Below are positions 1 through 8,925 of a stretch of DNA of 64,000 bases, piece after piece. Position numbers and translations under genes: made by a program. Origin of the DNA: Lithobates sylvaticus (taxonomy: Eukaryota > Chordata > Amphibia > Anura > Ranidae); contig CM053034.1 of assembly GCA_028564925.1 (NCBI GenBank), positions 93,381,626 through 93,445,625 on the forward strand. Reading direction: 5' to 3'. The notes under the pieces are model-generated. The model was not told where the DNA came from. It did not search any database and was given only the letters and a program-made list of their open reading frames with translations. Within the stretch, counting starts at the first letter, position 1; every line of letters starts with the position of its first letter.

Positions 1-1847
1 TTATTTTCAAATAGATTTCACGTATGATTCTCCCATCATTGGATTAGAAGTTTGTTAGTTTTTCAAAAAATTTCCAACATGCCCAATCACTCAAATTCGA
101 TGGTGGCACGAAAATCAGCCATTTCTGTGGCCCACTAATGGTGGAAAATTTGAACGAAAACTCTTTTGGAATTCGACCCATGTATGACTGGCTTTAATGT
201 ATGAAGGGAAAAACAGCAGCAGATATTTGCAGATCAATTATATATGCCCATGTAAAAGAAAGTACAGAGTTTTTTGTAGCAATGTTATTTCATAAAGTGA
301 CTCTACAAACAGTATTTTATTCATTATTTTTACATATTTTACACAATATTTACAGCTCTTTACAACACATGACATTACATTAACTCCAGTGGTAAAGAAT
401 GTACAGTACATTTACAAATCATTTGAGTTGGAGCATGCTGAGCAGGAGCATATAATATAAACTCTGCTCCTTATTCCGAATTATCCCGAATTCTTTGCTT
501 CTTGTTCAAGTAACTTCCAGAACCAGTAGACTGTTTTTAAAAAGTTAGTTTACCTTTAGTTATTTTTTTTCCCAAAACATCCCCAAGCATTACAGTGTCC
601 TCAGCACATTACTATTCAGTGCTCCCTTTTTTAAAAAGAATGCATACTTTTTCAGCTGCTGATTTAATTGCCCTCCTCTGTTCATTTAGCAGATGGCAGA
701 ACATACCAAGCATCAGATGTGTGGCCCTTAAAACTCACAACCTTCTCTACCCACACATACACAGTCCACTCTCTCTCGCAGCTCAGTGCACTATTTCCAG
801 GACCACGCATCAAATGCTCGGTACGTTCTGCCATGTGCAGGACAGACAGAAGCGGACAAAATTAAATGAGCAGTTGAAAAAGTAACTATTTTTTCGTTTT
901 TTAAAAGAATGCTTATGTATTGAGGACATTGTAATGCTTCAGGATGTTTTTGGCAAACATATATACGTATCCTTCCACTAGGTTTTCAGCTTGTAGCAGT
1001 CTATGAGGAAGTCTCCAGCATCAATAGAGGTAAAAGCAGGCTATATATAGTCCTAGACCTAGAGGATCTGTACACCAACATTTTCAGTTGGTGGATCATG
1101 CAGATATGTGGTATTATTATTATAATTCAGGATTTTTATAGCGCCAACAGTTTGTGCAGCACTTAACAGCATGAAGGCAGACAGTACAGTTACAATACAA
1201 ATCAATACAGGAGGGATCAGAGGGACCTACTCATTAGAGCTTACAATCAAAGAGGGAGGGTCAAGTGGAACAAAAAATAATAGCTGTGGGGGATAATGTG
1301 GTACATTTTTCGTGTATTTGCCAGCCCTGCACTCCTGGGAATACAACTGGGACAGTTCAGGAGAGATCTGAAACATCTAGGCAAAGAAAGATTTTTACTC
1401 AGGTTATAAGAGATATATGAATCACATTGTGATCTCATAGTAAATCTATTTGGCAAGATTGAGATATTTGTCCTTGCTGTGTGCACAAAAATTGATATCT
1501 ACTATCTGGTGACCGGAATTTACATTTTTATACATATATACTATGTACATAATAAAAAATTTACATATTAACACAGTACATACATTTCATACATAATAAA
1601 TACATCAATATGCATGTTGCATAATTTCTTTAAAAATCCAACATTCTGTAGTGACATTCACATAGAGAATAAGGCAGAGTATATAAGTATTTTTGTGAGT
1701 AATAAAAACATTTTTTTTGCAATAGGTTACATTACACTAAACAGTCCACCTTGTAGGTTTCACTGCCTAAAGCAGTGGCATCTTTCTTACAACTATTACA
1801 TTGTAGGGTAGAACAGACAAATTATGTTATTAGCATTTAGTCATATA
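1..1847. other. intergenic stretch, no gene recognised
   Basis: AT-rich sequence with no exon, RNA gene or intact repeat that I can identify. From about 1110 to 1260 there is a fragment with a TTATTATTAT run and a TATAGCGCCAACAGTTTGTG block, a type of dispersed vertebrate repeat with a short trinucleotide tail. The short open frames here show no protein-like features. Confidence 0.5.
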
Positions 1848-2142
1848 TAACGGAAAATTTATATCAAATACTTACCGTAATTTTCCTTTCCTGATAGGCT
1901 CCATGGCAGCATACGTGTGGGTTGACCCCGCCTCCATAACTACCCAATAGGACCCCTCTCCCATAAATCTTTGCTCCTGGCTGCTATCCGTGTTCCGTAA
2001 CTAGCCTACTCCAGACATTTGGGAGGGAACTCCTGCTGCCATGGAGCCTATCAGGAAAGGAAAATTACGGTAAGTATTTGATATAAATTTTCCGTTTTCC
2101 TGACAGGCTCCATGGCAGCATACGTGTGGGAAATAACTCGCC
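1848..2142 (-). repeat. 3' terminal module of DIRS copy 1
   Basis: Two inverted arms of about 60 bp (1848-1911 and 2038-2101) flank the terminal repeat body. The outer sequence plus the start of the terminal repeat recurs inside (to about 2142) as the complement of the joined element ends, which is the internal complementary region used by DIRS elements to close a circular intermediate. Each arm contains a strong 5' splice-site-like GGTAAGTAT, one per strand. Confidence 0.85.
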
Positions 2143-2185
2143 AAACACACCCGGTGGGCAAAATGTTGAGCAAAGAAACCAAAAT

Positions 2186-3988
2186 TTATTTAACATTGTC
2201 CAACGACAACACTTGTAAACCAAAACTAATAGAAGACAGCGCAGCTGGTTCAATGCAATAGTGAGAAAGAAAAGTATTAATTGTGGACCAAGAGGCCGCT
2301 CTACAAATAACATCAGGCGCCACATGCCGAGAAGCCGCCCACGAAGTCGAGATGCTCCGTGTTGAATGAGCCCCCACTGCCTCAGGAGGAGCCAAGCCCT
2401 TAGCTCTGTATGCCCTTTGAATCGTCTGCACAATCCATGTGGAAATTGACCTAATTGACGCTCGCATCCCTTTATTCTTGCCATGAAGAAGGACGAAGAG
2501 GAATTCCGTTTGCCTGAATGGAGCTGTTGCCTCCAGATATTGTTTTAAGGTGTGGCCTACATCAAGAGGATGGATCTCTTGGTCATCTGATGTCTTGAAG
2601 GTAGGGAGTATAATCTCCTGATTCTCATGGAAGACTGTGGTCACTTTTGGGTTTGACCCTAACATTGGAATCAGCACCACTCTGTCTTCAAAAAAGGTCA
2701 GAAAAGGTTCCTCTGAACCCAGATTCCTGATCTCTGATACCCTTTTCGCTGACGTTATCGCCACTAGGAAGATAGTCTTCAGAGTAAGATCCTTAACAGA
2801 CAAAGGTTGAGACGAATCCTTCCCAAGATTTGACAGAAAATCCAGAACTAATGGAAGGTCCCATTTGGGAAACCTGGGTCTTCTTTGTGGTCTGAGCCTG
2901 ATGGCACCCTTAAAGAACTGACAAACTAAGGCGTGATTCGCCCATGAGACTCCCGTGAAGGCTGAGATGGCTGACACTTGCACTCTTAACGAGCCGACCG
3001 CCAGGGATAAATCCAGACCAGACTGAAGAAAGCTCAGGATATCATGAACCTCTGGAGAGTTACACGAGTTTTCTCTTGATGACATGTGTATAACAAACCT
3101 GGACCAAATGCGCTCATACACCCTATTAGTGCTTCTTCGTCTGGCATTAAGAAGCGTCGGAATCGCTTCTTTCGGGCAACCAAGCGCTTCTAGCCTTCCC
3201 CTCTCAAGAACCACACCTTGAGGTGCAGACAAGATGGAAACGGGTGTAACATCTTGCCTTGAGACAATAGATCCGGCCTGAGAGGTAGGGGAATTGGGTC
3301 TTGATAGCTGAGGAGCAGCAGCAGAGGAAACCACGGCCTGTTGGGCCAGAATGGAATGACCGCAATAATCTCCACTTTTTCTGTTCTGAGCCTCCGCAGA
3401 AACTGTAGGATTACCGGGACTGGAGGGAAGGCATAGGCCCTCTGGAAATCCCAACTGGTCGTGAGAGCATCTATCCCGAACGCCTGAGGGTCCCTGAACC
3501 TCGCAAAGTACTTCGGTATCTTGAAATTGCACGGGGAAGCGAACATGTCGACTTCCGGAGATACTCCCAGTGTTAGGAGCCACTCGAAAACTTCTCTGTG
3601 AAGGGACCACTCGTTGTTGTCCAACTCGACCCGAGACAAGAAGTCTGCTTGCACATTCTGGACCCCCGGAATGTATACTGCCGGGATGTTGGCTAAGTTC
3701 TTTTGAGCCCGACTCATTAAAGGCTCCACTTCTTGTAACAGGGACCAGCTGTGAGTCCCGCCTTGTTTCCTTATGTATGCCACTGCCGTTGTGTTGTCCA
3801 ACCTTAGCATGACGGAAGAGTTCAACACTAGATGGCGAAAGGATAGGAGTGCCTGAAAGGCTGCCCTCAGTTCCAGAATGTTGGAAACGACTCCTTGAGA
3901 CTGGAATGTCCACCTGCCCTGAGCCACATCCGAAAGGCAATGAGCGCCCCAACCTTGGTTGCTGGCATCTGAGGTCACCGTGATCCAT
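2186..3988 (-). CDS. DIRS copy 1 tyrosine recombinase frame
   Basis: A 600-codon open frame whose last 330 or so residues form a phage-integrase-like tyrosine recombinase. Visible landmarks are [10 protein letters not shown] around the first catalytic Arg, AHSTRSISTSWAA as the HxxR box, and a final CRAASWSTINTFLSHY with the nucleophile Tyr. The N-terminal part overlaps the reverse transcriptase frame by about 800 bases and is low in protein-like features. In the family this enzyme integrates the circular DNA copy by strand exchange. Confidence 0.88.
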   Translation of the reverse strand: MDHGDLRCQQPRLGRSLPFGCGSGQVDIPVSRSRFQHSGTEGSLSGTPILSPSSVELFRHAKVGQHNGSGIHKETRRDSQLVPVTRSGAFNESGSKELSQHPGSIHSGGPECASRLLVSGRVGQQRVVPSQRSFRVAPNTGSISGSRHVRFPVQFQDTEVLCEVQGPSGVRDRCSHDQLGFPEGLCLPSSPGNPTVSAEAQNRKSGDYCGHSILAQQAVVSSAAAPQLSRPNSPTSQAGSIVSRQDVTPVSILSAPQGVVLERGRLEALGCPKEAIPTLLNARRRSTNRVYERIWSRFVIHMSSRENSCNSPEVHDILSFLQSGLDLSLAVGSLRVQVSAISAFTGVSWANHALVCQFFKGAIRLRPQRRPRFPKWDLPLVLDFLSNLGKDSSQPLSVKDLTLKTIFLVAITSAKRVSEIRNLGSEEPFLTFFEDRVVLIPMLGSNPKVTTVFHENQEIILPTFKTSDDQEIHPLDVGHTLKQYLEATAPFRQTEFLFVLLHGKNKGMRASIRSISTWIVQTIQRAYRAKGLAPPEAVGAHSTRSISTSWAASRHVAPDVICRAASWSTINTFLSHYCIEPAALSSISFGLQVLSLDNVK

Positions 3989-5973
3989 GAGATGGGAACG
4001 ATCGAATGATGGTTGCGCAGATTCTTCCCCTGAAGCAGAGGAGAGATGTCCTCATAGATGGGGTAAGAAAGATGCGCTGATTCTGGTCGACAGAGTTCCA
4101 CTGATGCAGAAATCCCTTCTGAAAGGGATGGGTATGCCACTGAGCCCACTTCACCATGGGGATGGTTGCTGTCATCGTGCCAATTATTTTCAGGCACTGG
4201 AGAGCAGAAAGGTGAGTTGATCCACGGGCTGCATGAATCCTGTCTCGGATTACCATGATTTTCTCCTCTGGGAGGGAGATGGTACCCTCCACGGTGTTGA
4301 ATAGAGCGCCCAGAAACACGAGGGACTGAGACGGCTCTAGCTGACTTTTCTCTAAATTCTAAATTCAGGAGCCACCCGAACTCTTGCAGGGTAGAGATGA
4401 CAACCTTTTTGTGATCTAATAGCTGATCCTTGCTCTGAGATAGTAAAAGCAAGTCGTCCAGGTAATGGTGGAGACGCACACCCTTGACCCTGAGAAGAGC
4501 CACTACCGCCAACAGCACCTTGGAAAAGACCCGGGGTGACGTGGTTAACCCGAAGGGTAGACATGTGAACTGTAGGTGTTGGTTGCCTACCGCGAAGCGG
4601 AGGAATTTGTGGAAGTCCTTTGTCACAGGCACGTGAAAATATGCGTCTTTCAGGTCGATTGATATTAACCAGTCTCCCAAGTGTACTGACTGTTGTATGG
4701 TAAGCAGGGACTCCATCTTGAATTTCTCCTTGCGGATGAATGAGTTGAGATGGGTCAGGTCTATTACTGGCCTCCATGTGCCGTTCTTCTTCTGCACCAA
4801 AAACAGGGGTGAATACATGCCTTTGCCCCTCTCTTCCTCTGGAACGGGTACGACTGCGCCTTGTTCCAATAAACAGCTTACGTAGGTCAATAGGACCTGT
4901 CTTTTCTCTTCTGAGCTTGGAAGAGTAGTAGGGATAAATCTGAGTTTTGGAGTGTTGCAGAAGACCCACTTGTGACCGGACGACACTGTCTTTACGGTCC
5001 AATAGTCCCGAATTGAGGCCGCCCAAACATGTTTGAAGTGGAGAAGACGGGCCCCCACCCGACATGTTTGAGCGGGCCCAATTTCAAAAGGACTTCCCGG
5101 AGTCCTGGTTCCCAGAGGAACCACCTTTAGAGGCCTTCTTAAAAGAAGACTGCCTGGACCTCCATGTCCTGGAGAATTCTCGGCCGGGTTTGTAGCTGCG
5201 TGCATCCCTGGCACGATCCGCATTCTGCCTTCTTGGAAAAGGGCGTCTTTGATTTTGAGGACGCCTATCCTGAGGAGAAACCCAGATTTCCCACCTGTGG
5301 CCCGGGATATGGCAGAATCGAGCTTATTGCCGAATAATGAGGACCCTTCAAAGGGGATGCGGCACCAAGCCTGCTTAGAAGCAGGGTCTGCGAGCCATGG
5401 ACGGAGCCACAACGCACGGCGTGCCGACACGGCTGCCAACATATCCCGAGACATCAGGCGAATGACATCAATGGAAGCCTCCCCCAGAAAGGCTGAAGCC
5501 ATCCTAATCTCTTGAATGGGTGAGTCTTTAGCTGTGTCTATTGAAATGCCTCTCGGGTATTCTTCAATGCTGTCAGCCCAGAATTCTATGGCCTTTGACA
5601 CTGCTGCGATCGCAAGCACTGGTTTGCACGCCATCCCGGAGGTCAAATAGATTCTTTTAAGATCTGAATCGATCCGTCTCTCTAAAGGATCCTTGAATGA
5701 CACAGTATCTTCCAAGGGAAGAGTCACATATCTCACCAAACGCATAAGTGCTGCATCTACCAGTGGAGCTGACTCCAGGTGTTTCACATCCTCTTCCTTA
5801 AAAGGGTACAGCTTAAGGATTTTAGATTGCATGGAACTCTTTTTGTCCATCTTGCTCCATTCCTCTGAAATAATATCACCCAATTCGGATAGAAACGGAA
5901 AAAATTGATGCTCCTTATTGAGCTGCTTAAAGAATTTCCTTTGCTTCGGGGGGAAGTGATAGGATCTTCCCAC
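3190..5973 (-). CDS. DIRS copy 1 gag C-part with reverse transcriptase and RNase H
   Basis: A 927-codon open frame. The first 300 residues or so match the gag-like C-terminal region of the plus-strand copy (APLVDAALMRLVRYVTLPLE, SARRALWLRPWL). Reverse transcriptase follows with LDLTHLN-type and HHYLDDLLLL motifs (YLDD box), then RNase H with VTSDASNQGWGAH and LELRAAFQALLSF. It is in minus orientation together with the recombinase. Confidence 0.9.
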   Translation of the reverse strand: MGRSYHFPPKQRKFFKQLNKEHQFFPFLSELGDIISEEWSKMDKKSSMQSKILKLYPFKEEDVKHLESAPLVDAALMRLVRYVTLPLEDTVSFKDPLERRIDSDLKRIYLTSGMACKPVLAIAAVSKAIEFWADSIEEYPRGISIDTAKDSPIQEIRMASAFLGEASIDVIRLMSRDMLAAVSARRALWLRPWLADPASKQAWCRIPFEGSSLFGNKLDSAISRATGGKSGFLLRIGVLKIKDALFQEGRMRIVPGMHAATNPAENSPGHGGPGSLLLRRPLKVVPLGTRTPGSPFEIGPAQTCRVGARLLHFKHVWAASIRDYWTVKTVSSGHKWVFCNTPKLRFIPTTLPSSEEKRQVLLTYVSCLLEQGAVVPVPEEERGKGMYSPLFLVQKKNGTWRPVIDLTHLNSFIRKEKFKMESLLTIQQSVHLGDWLISIDLKDAYFHVPVTKDFHKFLRFAVGNQHLQFTCLPFGLTTSPRVFSKVLLAVVALLRVKGVRLHHYLDDLLLLSQSKDQLLDHKKVVISTLQEFGWLLNLEFREKSARAVSVPRVSGRSIQHRGGYHLPPRGENHGNPRQDSCSPWINSPFCSPVPENNWHDDSNHPHGEVGSVAYPSLSEGISASVELCRPESAHLSYPIYEDISPLLQGKNLRNHHSIVPISWITVTSDASNQGWGAHCLSDVAQGRWTFQSQGVVSNILELRAAFQALLSFRHLVLNSSVMLRLDNTTAVAYIRKQGGTHSWSLLQEVEPLMSRAQKNLANIPAVYIPGVQNVQADFLSRVELDNNEWSLHREVFEWLLTLGVSPEVDMFASPCNFKIPKYFARFRDPQAFGIDALTTSWDFQRAYAFPPVPVILQFLRRLRTEKVEIIAVIPFWPNRPWFPLLLLLSYQDPIPLPLRPDLLSQGKMLHPFPSCLHLKVWFLRGEG

Positions 5974-6356
5974 TTCAGAGCCTCTCTCACCGCCTTAACC
6001 AGGGAGGGAACCAGACCATAATCAAACCCCAAACCTGGATCTTCCGGATCCGATTCACTGTCTGAGACAGGAGCCGAGTGGCGGCTAGGCTGGGATGATT
6101 CCCATGTCTTTTGTAGTAACCCCTCTCCCACTGTGGGATCTAATGGGTCAGATGGGGATTCACATGGCTGTTGGGCTTCCCTTTCCTGCAGGGATTCCTT
6201 TACCACTCGCCTCACCAATACTTCTAAGCGCTGATCAGCGCCGTCTCTTTCATCCGCTGCCTTGGTGAAACAATGGTCACATAGAGATTTATCAGCTGGC
6301 ACGGGCATCCTGCACCCCCAACATGATTTCTCTGGCCTCTTGCTGGAGTGAGCCAC
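5784..6356 (-). CDS. DIRS copy 1 gag-like N-terminal frame
   Basis: A 190-codon frame that starts near a zinc-knuckle-like CWGCRMPVPADKSLCDHC (two CxxC pairs), followed by an acidic Ser-rich region and GLGFDYGLVPSLVKAVREAL. The same arrangement, [18 protein letters not shown] then [17 protein letters not shown], occurs in the plus-strand copy. A neighbouring frame upstream (6224-6562) is rich in Ser, Arg, Lys and His. The function is taken to be gag-like nucleic-acid binding by position in the element. Confidence 0.75.
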   Translation of the reverse strand: MAHSSKRPEKSCWGCRMPVPADKSLCDHCFTKAADERDGADQRLEVLVRRVVKESLQEREAQQPCESPSDPLDPTVGEGLLQKTWESSQPSRHSAPVSDSESDPEDPGLGFDYGLVPSLVKAVREALKWEDPITSPRSKGNSLSSSIRSINFFRFYPNWVILFQRNGARWTKRVPCNLKSLSCTLLRKRM

Positions 6357-6854
6357 AGGGGGCGAGAATAATCCCTGTCACGCTGTTCCGACCTGGCGGA
6401 CCTATGGTGGCTGGATTTTGAGGAGGATTTGTGGTGGTGCGATTTTGACGATCCACTGCGTCTATAGGCACTAGGTTGTGGATCAGATTTAGAAGGGCTG
6501 TAAACACAGAAAACAGACAGAAGGGACAGGTCAAACTTGCTGCCTATGCTTACTCTCTTCAAAAAAAAAAAATTTAAAAATACAAAAGGATGTATTTTAG
6601 AACCTACCTAACATGAGCGGGCTGGCCACTAGGGGGCAGTGAAGCATCCATAGTACACAATAACAGATACCTATATTGTAGCAATAAGAAAAAAATACAT
6701 TCAGACCTCAGATAGACAAAACCCACATATCCCTATCATAAGGGATTGTTCCTACCTTCAAACGCCAGAGAAATAGCCCCGGGAAGTCGCTGTGGTGTCC
6801 GCAATCATTCCCGGGGCTCTGTCAGCTCTGCAGGGTTTTTAAATTTGCCGCCCG

Positions 6855-6944
6855 TGACGTCATCGGCGTCATCCGACGCCGGGGTCCTCAACGCGCATGC
6901 GCGAGAACCAAGCCTCGCTTTCACGTCGGGTCCGCGCATGCGCA
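6855..6944 (-). promoter_or_regulatory. GC-rich leader of DIRS copy 1 with CRE and NRF1-like sites
   Basis: Between the 5' terminal repeat and the gag frame lie a palindromic CRE, TGACGTCA (6855-6862), and two NRF1-type sites, CGCGCATGCGCG (6892-6903) and CGCGCATGCGCA (6933-6944), in a CpG-rich stretch. This is the expected position for a promoter of the element. Use of these sites is inferred, not shown. Confidence 0.5.
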
Positions 6945-7365
6945 GAACGCCCGCGGACCCGGAAATTGAAGGGAGAAGTTTGCTGGAACGCAGAAGCGTT
7001 CACCAAACAGCACAATGCAGCAAACAGATACAGGAAAGGGGAAACAAGGCAGTACACATAAACACACTGCTGCCATGGAAATATACATACTCACCACTCC
7101 ACCAACGATCATATGGCCGAACGAATCCACGCACACACCGGACCTCCAGCAGATAAGGGCCACCTGTAGCCACAGGTAAACAGGCCGGGCGCACTTAAGG
7201 TAAGACCATTATTTCTTCAGCGCTACTCTGCAATTACTCTCCATACCCTGCTTAACAGTCAGGGCCTATCGGAGGAAACACAACTTGTCATTCGGCCGAT
7301 CGATCGATGTGAAGTCATCTTCAGGTAGGAGAACCACATGGTCCTACGGAGGAGGACAAAAAAGG

Positions 7366-7474
7366 AATACGGATAGCAGCCAGGAGCAAAGATTTATGGG
7401 AGAGGGGTCCTATTGGGTAGTTATGGAGGCGGGGTCAACCCACACGTATGCTGCCATGGAGCCTGTCAGGAAAA
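7366..7474 (-). repeat. 5' inverted terminal repeat of DIRS copy 1
   Basis: On the minus strand this starts TTTTCCTGACAGGCTCCATG and runs about 109 bp. It is the inverted counterpart of 1887-1995, including CCCCGCCTCCATAACTACCC and CCCATAAATCTTTGCTCCTG. Confidence 0.88.
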
Positions 7475-7647
7475 GCTGATATACTAAAGGCAAATAGGCT
7501 GCTGAAGTTGCAAGGAAAACAAAAAAACTGCATTTTTACTTGCACAAGATTGGATGATGGAAGTCAACAGAGCTTCATCTCATTCACTAAGCTCTGGGGC
7601 AAATTTATTTGCAAAGTGCAACCTCCCTTGCAAAGCAAACATCCTAT

Positions 7648-7902
7648 GGGGTGGATTTACTAAAGGCAAATAGACTGTGCACTTTTCAAAGTACAGTTGC
7701 ACTCTGCAAGTGCAGTTGCTCCAGAGCTTAGTAAATGAGCAGAAGCTCTGCTGACTTCAATCATGTGCAAGCAAAAATGCTGTTTTTTTAATTTTCCTTG
7801 CATGGGATTGGGTATTCTTTGCAAAGCGAAGGTTTACCTCATTTACTAAACTCTGGAGCAACTGCACTTGTACTGTCTATTTGCCTTTAGTAAATCAACC
7901 CC
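7648..7902. mobile_element. palindromic MITE, GGGGTTGATTTACTAAAGG type
   Basis: The ends GGGGTGGATTTACTAAAGGC and its inverse TTTAGTAAATCAACCCC are paired over about 30 bp, with further inner pairing (AGTTGCACTCTGCAAGTG; CTTAGTAAATGAG). A partial second copy (about 7480-7640) lies immediately upstream. Related ends occur at 37466-37643 and near 34640. There is no coding capacity. The superfamily is uncertain because the target duplication is too short to read safely. Confidence 0.75.
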
Positions 7903-8161
7903 ATAGTGAAGCCCGTTTTGTGTAGCCTGCATAAATACCCAGTGAAGGAAATTCTCACATCTTTCTTGGTTTGGAATAAAGTGTGTGTGTGTGTGTATGT
8001 ATATATATATCTTTTGTCTATGCAGAGAAAAATGAAAGGTTCACTTTTTTACTTTGCCTTGCATAGCATAAAAGAAAAGGTTCACTTTAAACAGAGCAGC
8101 TCTCTTCAGCAAATGCCATTCATGTAGTTGCTGGATTTCAGCCTTCTGGTAGAACACAGGA

Positions 8162-8597
8162 ACGAATGCCCTGTACAAAGATAGGATTTTACGATGGAAA
8201 ATGTGTGATAGGACCTTGTTGTCGGAAATTCTGACCGTGTGTAGGCTCCATCACACATTTTCCATAGGAATTTCCGTCACACAAAATTTGAGATCTGGTT
8301 CTCAAATTTTCCGACAACAAAATCAGTTGTCGGAAATTCCGATCGTGTGTACACAATTCCGATGCACAAAGTGCCACGCATGCTCGGAATCAAGCAGAAG
8401 AGCAGCACTGGCTATTGAACTTCATTTTTCTGGGCTCGTCGTACGTGTTGTACGTCACCGCGTTCTTGACGTTCGGAATTTCCGAGCAACTTTGTGTGAC
8501 CGTGTGTATGCAAGACAAGTTTAGGCCAACATCCATCGGAAAAAAATCCCATGGATTTTGTTATCGGAAAATCCTATCGCGTGTACAGGGCATTCGT
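8162..8597. mobile_element. palindromic MITE with ACGAATGCCCTGTAC ends
   Basis: The inverted ends ACGAATGCCCTGTACA and TGTACAGGGCATTCGT bound 436 bp made of nested inverted blocks (TTGTCGGAAATTCTGACCGT, TCACACATTTTCC). It is related to 41695-42109 through the internal GATCGTGTGTAC and CGGAAATTCC blocks. It lies just past the PIDD1 stop codon. Confidence 0.8.
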
Positions 8598-8635
8598 CTT
8601 TTCTTGTCATGGAAGGAAAGCTAAAAGCTCCACTA

Positions 8636-8641
8636 TTTATT
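8636..8641 (-). terminator. candidate poly(A) signal of PIDD1
   Basis: AATAAA on the minus strand starts 41 bases after the PIDD1 stop codon. It is the nearest canonical signal, but it would give an unusually short 3' UTR. A palindromic MITE (8162-8597) begins just beyond it, so a longer UTR could once have been interrupted. I see no clear GU-rich element downstream. Confidence 0.35.
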
Positions 8642-8681
8642 ACTCCTCTCTCTTATATACCATCTTCTGTCCATTGAGTCC

Positions 8682-8925
8682 TCATGACTGGCTCATGACA
8701 ATGGCTGAGTCTTCACTGCTGTTGCCTTGATCAAGACCTACTCTTTGGATGGATTGTCTGTACTTTTCTTTTCCTAAAGCAATCACATCTTCTATTTCAT
8801 CTGCAATGTCATTTCTCTTGCTATTCCTCATGGCCTTCACAAGCTTCTCTATGCAGTCTGTCTCTGTAGAGTTCCTCTGTGCCCACGTAAAGAGCATATC
8901 TAATACCAGCTGATTGAAATCATTG
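8682..8925 (-). CDS. pidd1: PIDD1 exon K: death domain second half and stop
   Basis: This last coding exon (244 bp with stop) starts with one base finishing a Ser codon after CTTTTCTTGTAG. It reads [60 protein letters not shown] and [20 protein letters not shown], then [11 protein letters not shown], the L..A......DIA.E.E..I.LG..KY..SI.R.GL helix pair and a short acidic or serine tail agree with the C-terminus of human PIDD1. Confidence 0.95.

Larger units (their letters stand above)
1848..7474 (-). mobile_element. DIRS-like tyrosine-recombinase retrotransposon, copy 1 (nearly whole)
   Basis: A 5.6-kb element in minus orientation. It has inverted terminal repeats (5' copy 7366-7474, 3' copy about 1887-1995), a gag-like frame, reverse transcriptase/RNase H, a tyrosine recombinase, and an internal complementary region next to the 3' repeat. 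This is the DIRS plan: no LTRs, no DDE integrase, recombinase-based integration. It lies downstream of PIDD1. The large frames are still open, which suggests a fairly young copy. It is related to but clearly distinct from the plus-strand copy at 20538-26488. Confidence 0.93.

Noticed and set aside
3570-3812. Plus-strand frames across DIRS copy 1
   Set aside because: Antisense shadows of the recombinase and reverse transcriptase frames.
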